From NCBI RefSeq assembly GCF_004006015.1, contig NZ_CP034766.1, positions 3,257,001 through 3,321,000 of the forward strand: 64,000 nucleotides of DNA, in the 5' to 3' direction. A program made the position numbers and the translations under genes. How positions within the stretch are numbered: the stretch's first letter is position 1; each line of letters begins with the position of its first letter. Below are positions 62,693 through 64,000 of the stretch, one piece after another. The notes under the pieces are model-generated. The model was not told the DNA's origin and ran no database searches. It saw only the letters and a list, made by a program, of their open reading frames with translations. Source of the DNA: Rhodococcus sp. X156 (lineage in GTDB: Bacteria; Actinomycetota; Actinomycetes; Mycobacteriales; Mycobacteriaceae).

Positions 62693-63739
62693 TCAGCCGG
62701 GCAGGGTGGCGGCAGCCTCCAGCAGCATCCACGCCGACAGCTGCACCGAGAGGTCCCGCCGGCCGGCCAGCGGTGGCTGCTCCCAGCTGGGGCCGAACAC
62801 CGGTCGTCCCGCCACCTCGTCGCGGTGGCGCCACGCCGCGTCGGCGGAGCTGAGCACCAACCGGCGGGCCGTGGCCCGGGCCTGCGCGTCGGCGTCGTCG
62901 TCGCCGGGCAGCTGGCGGGCGACCACGGCCAGGTAGCGCGCCAGGATGCCGGCGAACAGCCCGCCGTCCCCGCCGCCGGCACCCACCGGCACGCCGCTGG
63001 GCGCCAGGTGGGTCTGCACCGCGCGCACCAGTCGGTGCACCCGACGCGCGTGCACGGCGGCGCCGGTGCGCACCGCCAGCTCGGTCTCCGCCCCCAGCAC
63101 CACGCCCTGGCAGTAGGTGTACTTGGTGGCCTCCACCACCGCGCCCGCCTCACCAGGACGCAGCCCGTCGCAGACCAGGCCGGTGGCGGGGTCCAGCAAC
63201 CGGGTGTGCAGCCAGTCGGCGGTGTCCGCGGCCGCCGACACGCGGCCGCTGCGCGCGAAGAGGATGGCCGCCGGCCCGTTGGCGGGGGTGTTGCGGAAGT
63301 CGTCCCCGCGCCGCCACGGGATGCCCTGCCCGCCAGCGTGCTGGTAGGCCTGCTGCAGCTCGACCAGCAGGGCCTGCGACCCGCGCGGGTGCGCCACCGC
63401 CAGCTCGGTGTCGGCGCGCTGCAGGGCCAGCGCCAGCCAGGCCATGTCGTCGTAGTAGCTGTTGGTCCAGCTGCCGAGGTTGCGCACCTGGATGCCCCGG
63501 GCCACCTCCCGCACCCGGCGGGTCCGCTGCGGGTCGGGCTCGCGGGTGGCCGCGTCCACCAGGCAGTCCAGCAGGTGCGCCTGCCACCAGTAGCACCACT
63601 TGGCGAACGTGCGGTGCTCCGGCGCCGGGGGCACCACCATCAGCCCCAGCGCGGTGCCGGGCAGCCCCCACAGCGGCCGCAGGTGGTGGTGCAGCACCGC
63701 GTCCTCGGCGGCGGCGGCCCGCTGCGCCCAGGTGCTCAC
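62693..63739 (-). CDS. Glycoside hydrolase family 76-like protein
   Basis: A 348-residue (alpha/alpha)6-barrel protein like Rv0365c of M. tuberculosis, related to GH76 alpha-1,6-mannanases. The catalytic-type Asp pair is in SWTNSYYDDMAWLALALQRAD, and the WYWWQAHLLDCLVDAATR-like helix and TPANGPAAILFARSGRV follow. No signal peptide is visible, so it may act on cytoplasmic glycans or an alternative start may be missing. The GTG start overlaps the stop of the methyltransferase gene (GTGA). Confidence 0.85.
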   Translation of the reverse strand: MSTWAQRAAAAEDAVLHHHLRPLWGLPGTALGLMVVPPAPEHRTFAKWCYWWQAHLLDCLVDAATREPDPQRTRRVREVARGIQVRNLGSWTNSYYDDMAWLALALQRADTELAVAHPRGSQALLVELQQAYQHAGGQGIPWRRGDDFRNTPANGPAAILFARSGRVSAAADTADWLHTRLLDPATGLVCDGLRPGEAGAVVEATKYTYCQGVVLGAETELAVRTGAAVHARRVHRLVRAVQTHLAPSGVPVGAGGGDGGLFAGILARYLAVVARQLPGDDDADAQARATARRLVLSSADAAWRHRDEVAGRPVFGPSWEQPPLAGRRDLSVQLSAWMLLEAAATLPG

Positions 63740-64000
63740 CAGGCTTGGCGCAGGTCAGCGTGCTGGCGCACCCAGGTGTGCATGGCGATGCCCGCAGCCA
63801 CCCCGGCGTTGATGCTGCGGGTGGAGCCGAACTGGGCGATGGACACGGTGAGCGTGGCGTGCTCGACGGCCTCCGCGCTCACCCCGGGACCCTCCTGGCC
63901 GAACAGCAGCAGGCAGTGCCGGGGCAGCTCGGTGGTCTCCAGCGGCTGCGCGCCCGGGGTGTTGTCCACCGCCACCACGGTCAGCCCTTGCGCGCGGGCG
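63736..64000 (-). CDS. SpoU/TrmH-family RNA 2'-O-methyltransferase (partial)
   Basis: The 5' part lies beyond the right edge; 87 codons are visible. The SPOUT knot motifs are present: HCLLLFGQEGPGVSAEAVEHA (motif II) and VSIAQFGSTRSINAGVAAGIAMHTWVRQH (motif III), so it methylates tRNA or rRNA ribose. The target is unknown. It is co-oriented and coupled with the GH76-like gene by a four-base overlap. The syntenic gene I recall is Rv0380c. Confidence 0.9.
   Translation of the reverse strand, partial: ARAQGLTVVAVDNTPGAQPLETTELPRHCLLLFGQEGPGVSAEAVEHATLTVSIAQFGSTRSINAGVAAGIAMHTWVRQHADLRQAW

Overview
The window is very GC-rich (about 70% by eye) and carries mycothiol synthesis (mshD), a GlnR-type regulator, LmeA, DUF3073, DUF3151, nitrobindin-like and DUF1416 proteins, so the host is an actinomycete. 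Gene order (dus, LCP, phoU, mshD, glnR, lmeA, thioredoxin, sulfurtransferase, DUF1416, FABP/nitrobindin, pabC, DUF3073, purM, purF, purL, purQS, purC, purB; then purA, Rv0358-like, DUF3151, fba, dedA, GH76, trmH) matches my memory of mycobacterial and Streptomyces chromosomes. The Mycobacteriales/Pseudonocardiales are the likeliest home; I cannot name a genus. The window looks like core chromosome: no IS element, phage, CRISPR array, tRNA or rRNA was seen.

Layout. 0-5.5 kb: SRPBCC protein, small membrane protein, tRNA-dihydrouridine synthase, LCP cell-wall ligase, phoU, ynfA. 5.5-9.7 kb: pstSCAB phosphate importer on the minus strand. 9.7-11.4 kb: mshD and glnR. 11.5-14.7 kb: lmeA-thioredoxin, then a sulfur block (Cys leader peptide, DUF4395, sulfurtransferase, DUF1416). 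14.7-18.8 kb: a 32-aa membrane peptide overlapping a nitrobindin-like gene, pabC, a Nur-like Fur protein, ygfZ, DUF3073. 19-25 kb: purM and purF separated by two acyl-CoA dehydrogenases, a 17-bp minisatellite and a TetR regulator. 25-29 kb: MDMPI-like protein, an EspC-like protein overlapping a DUF1023 hydrolase, an SCP-like protein, an SGNH hydrolase. 29-46 kb: purL, purQ, purS, purC and purB, interleaved with a permease, a LigC/PolD1-type repair pair, M20 peptidase, hydrolases, an ABC exporter with MarR, and threonine aldolase. 46-52 kb: accessory metabolic genes (AKR/HxlR, FAD dehydrogenase, aminotransferase, EthD). 52-64 kb: purD, methyltransferase, ectABC, purA, FUSC protein, DUF3151, fba, two dedA genes, GH76 protein and a cut-off SpoU/TrmH methyltransferase.

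Nine de novo purine genes (purM, F, L, Q, S, C, B, D, A) all lie on the minus strand, mostly as separate transcription units. Many genes appear leaderless: a TANNNT -10 box ends 6-8 nt before the start codon, and this decided several starts. Regulatory sites link genes across the window: two tandem 11-bp PHO boxes (phoU and pstS) with the same 27-nt distance to the -10 box, and a GTAAC-N6-GAAAC GlnR-type box before ectA in the window that also encodes GlnR. Five convergent gene pairs end in one shared CTAG, each strand reading TAG from the same four bases.

Nothing here is a clear undescribed defence or secretion system. The best leads are the 32-aa leaderless membrane peptide, the structured 377-bp gap at 15516-15892, the stop-bearing 17-bp minisatellite, the EspC-like/DUF1023 pair and the CTAG-shared stops.
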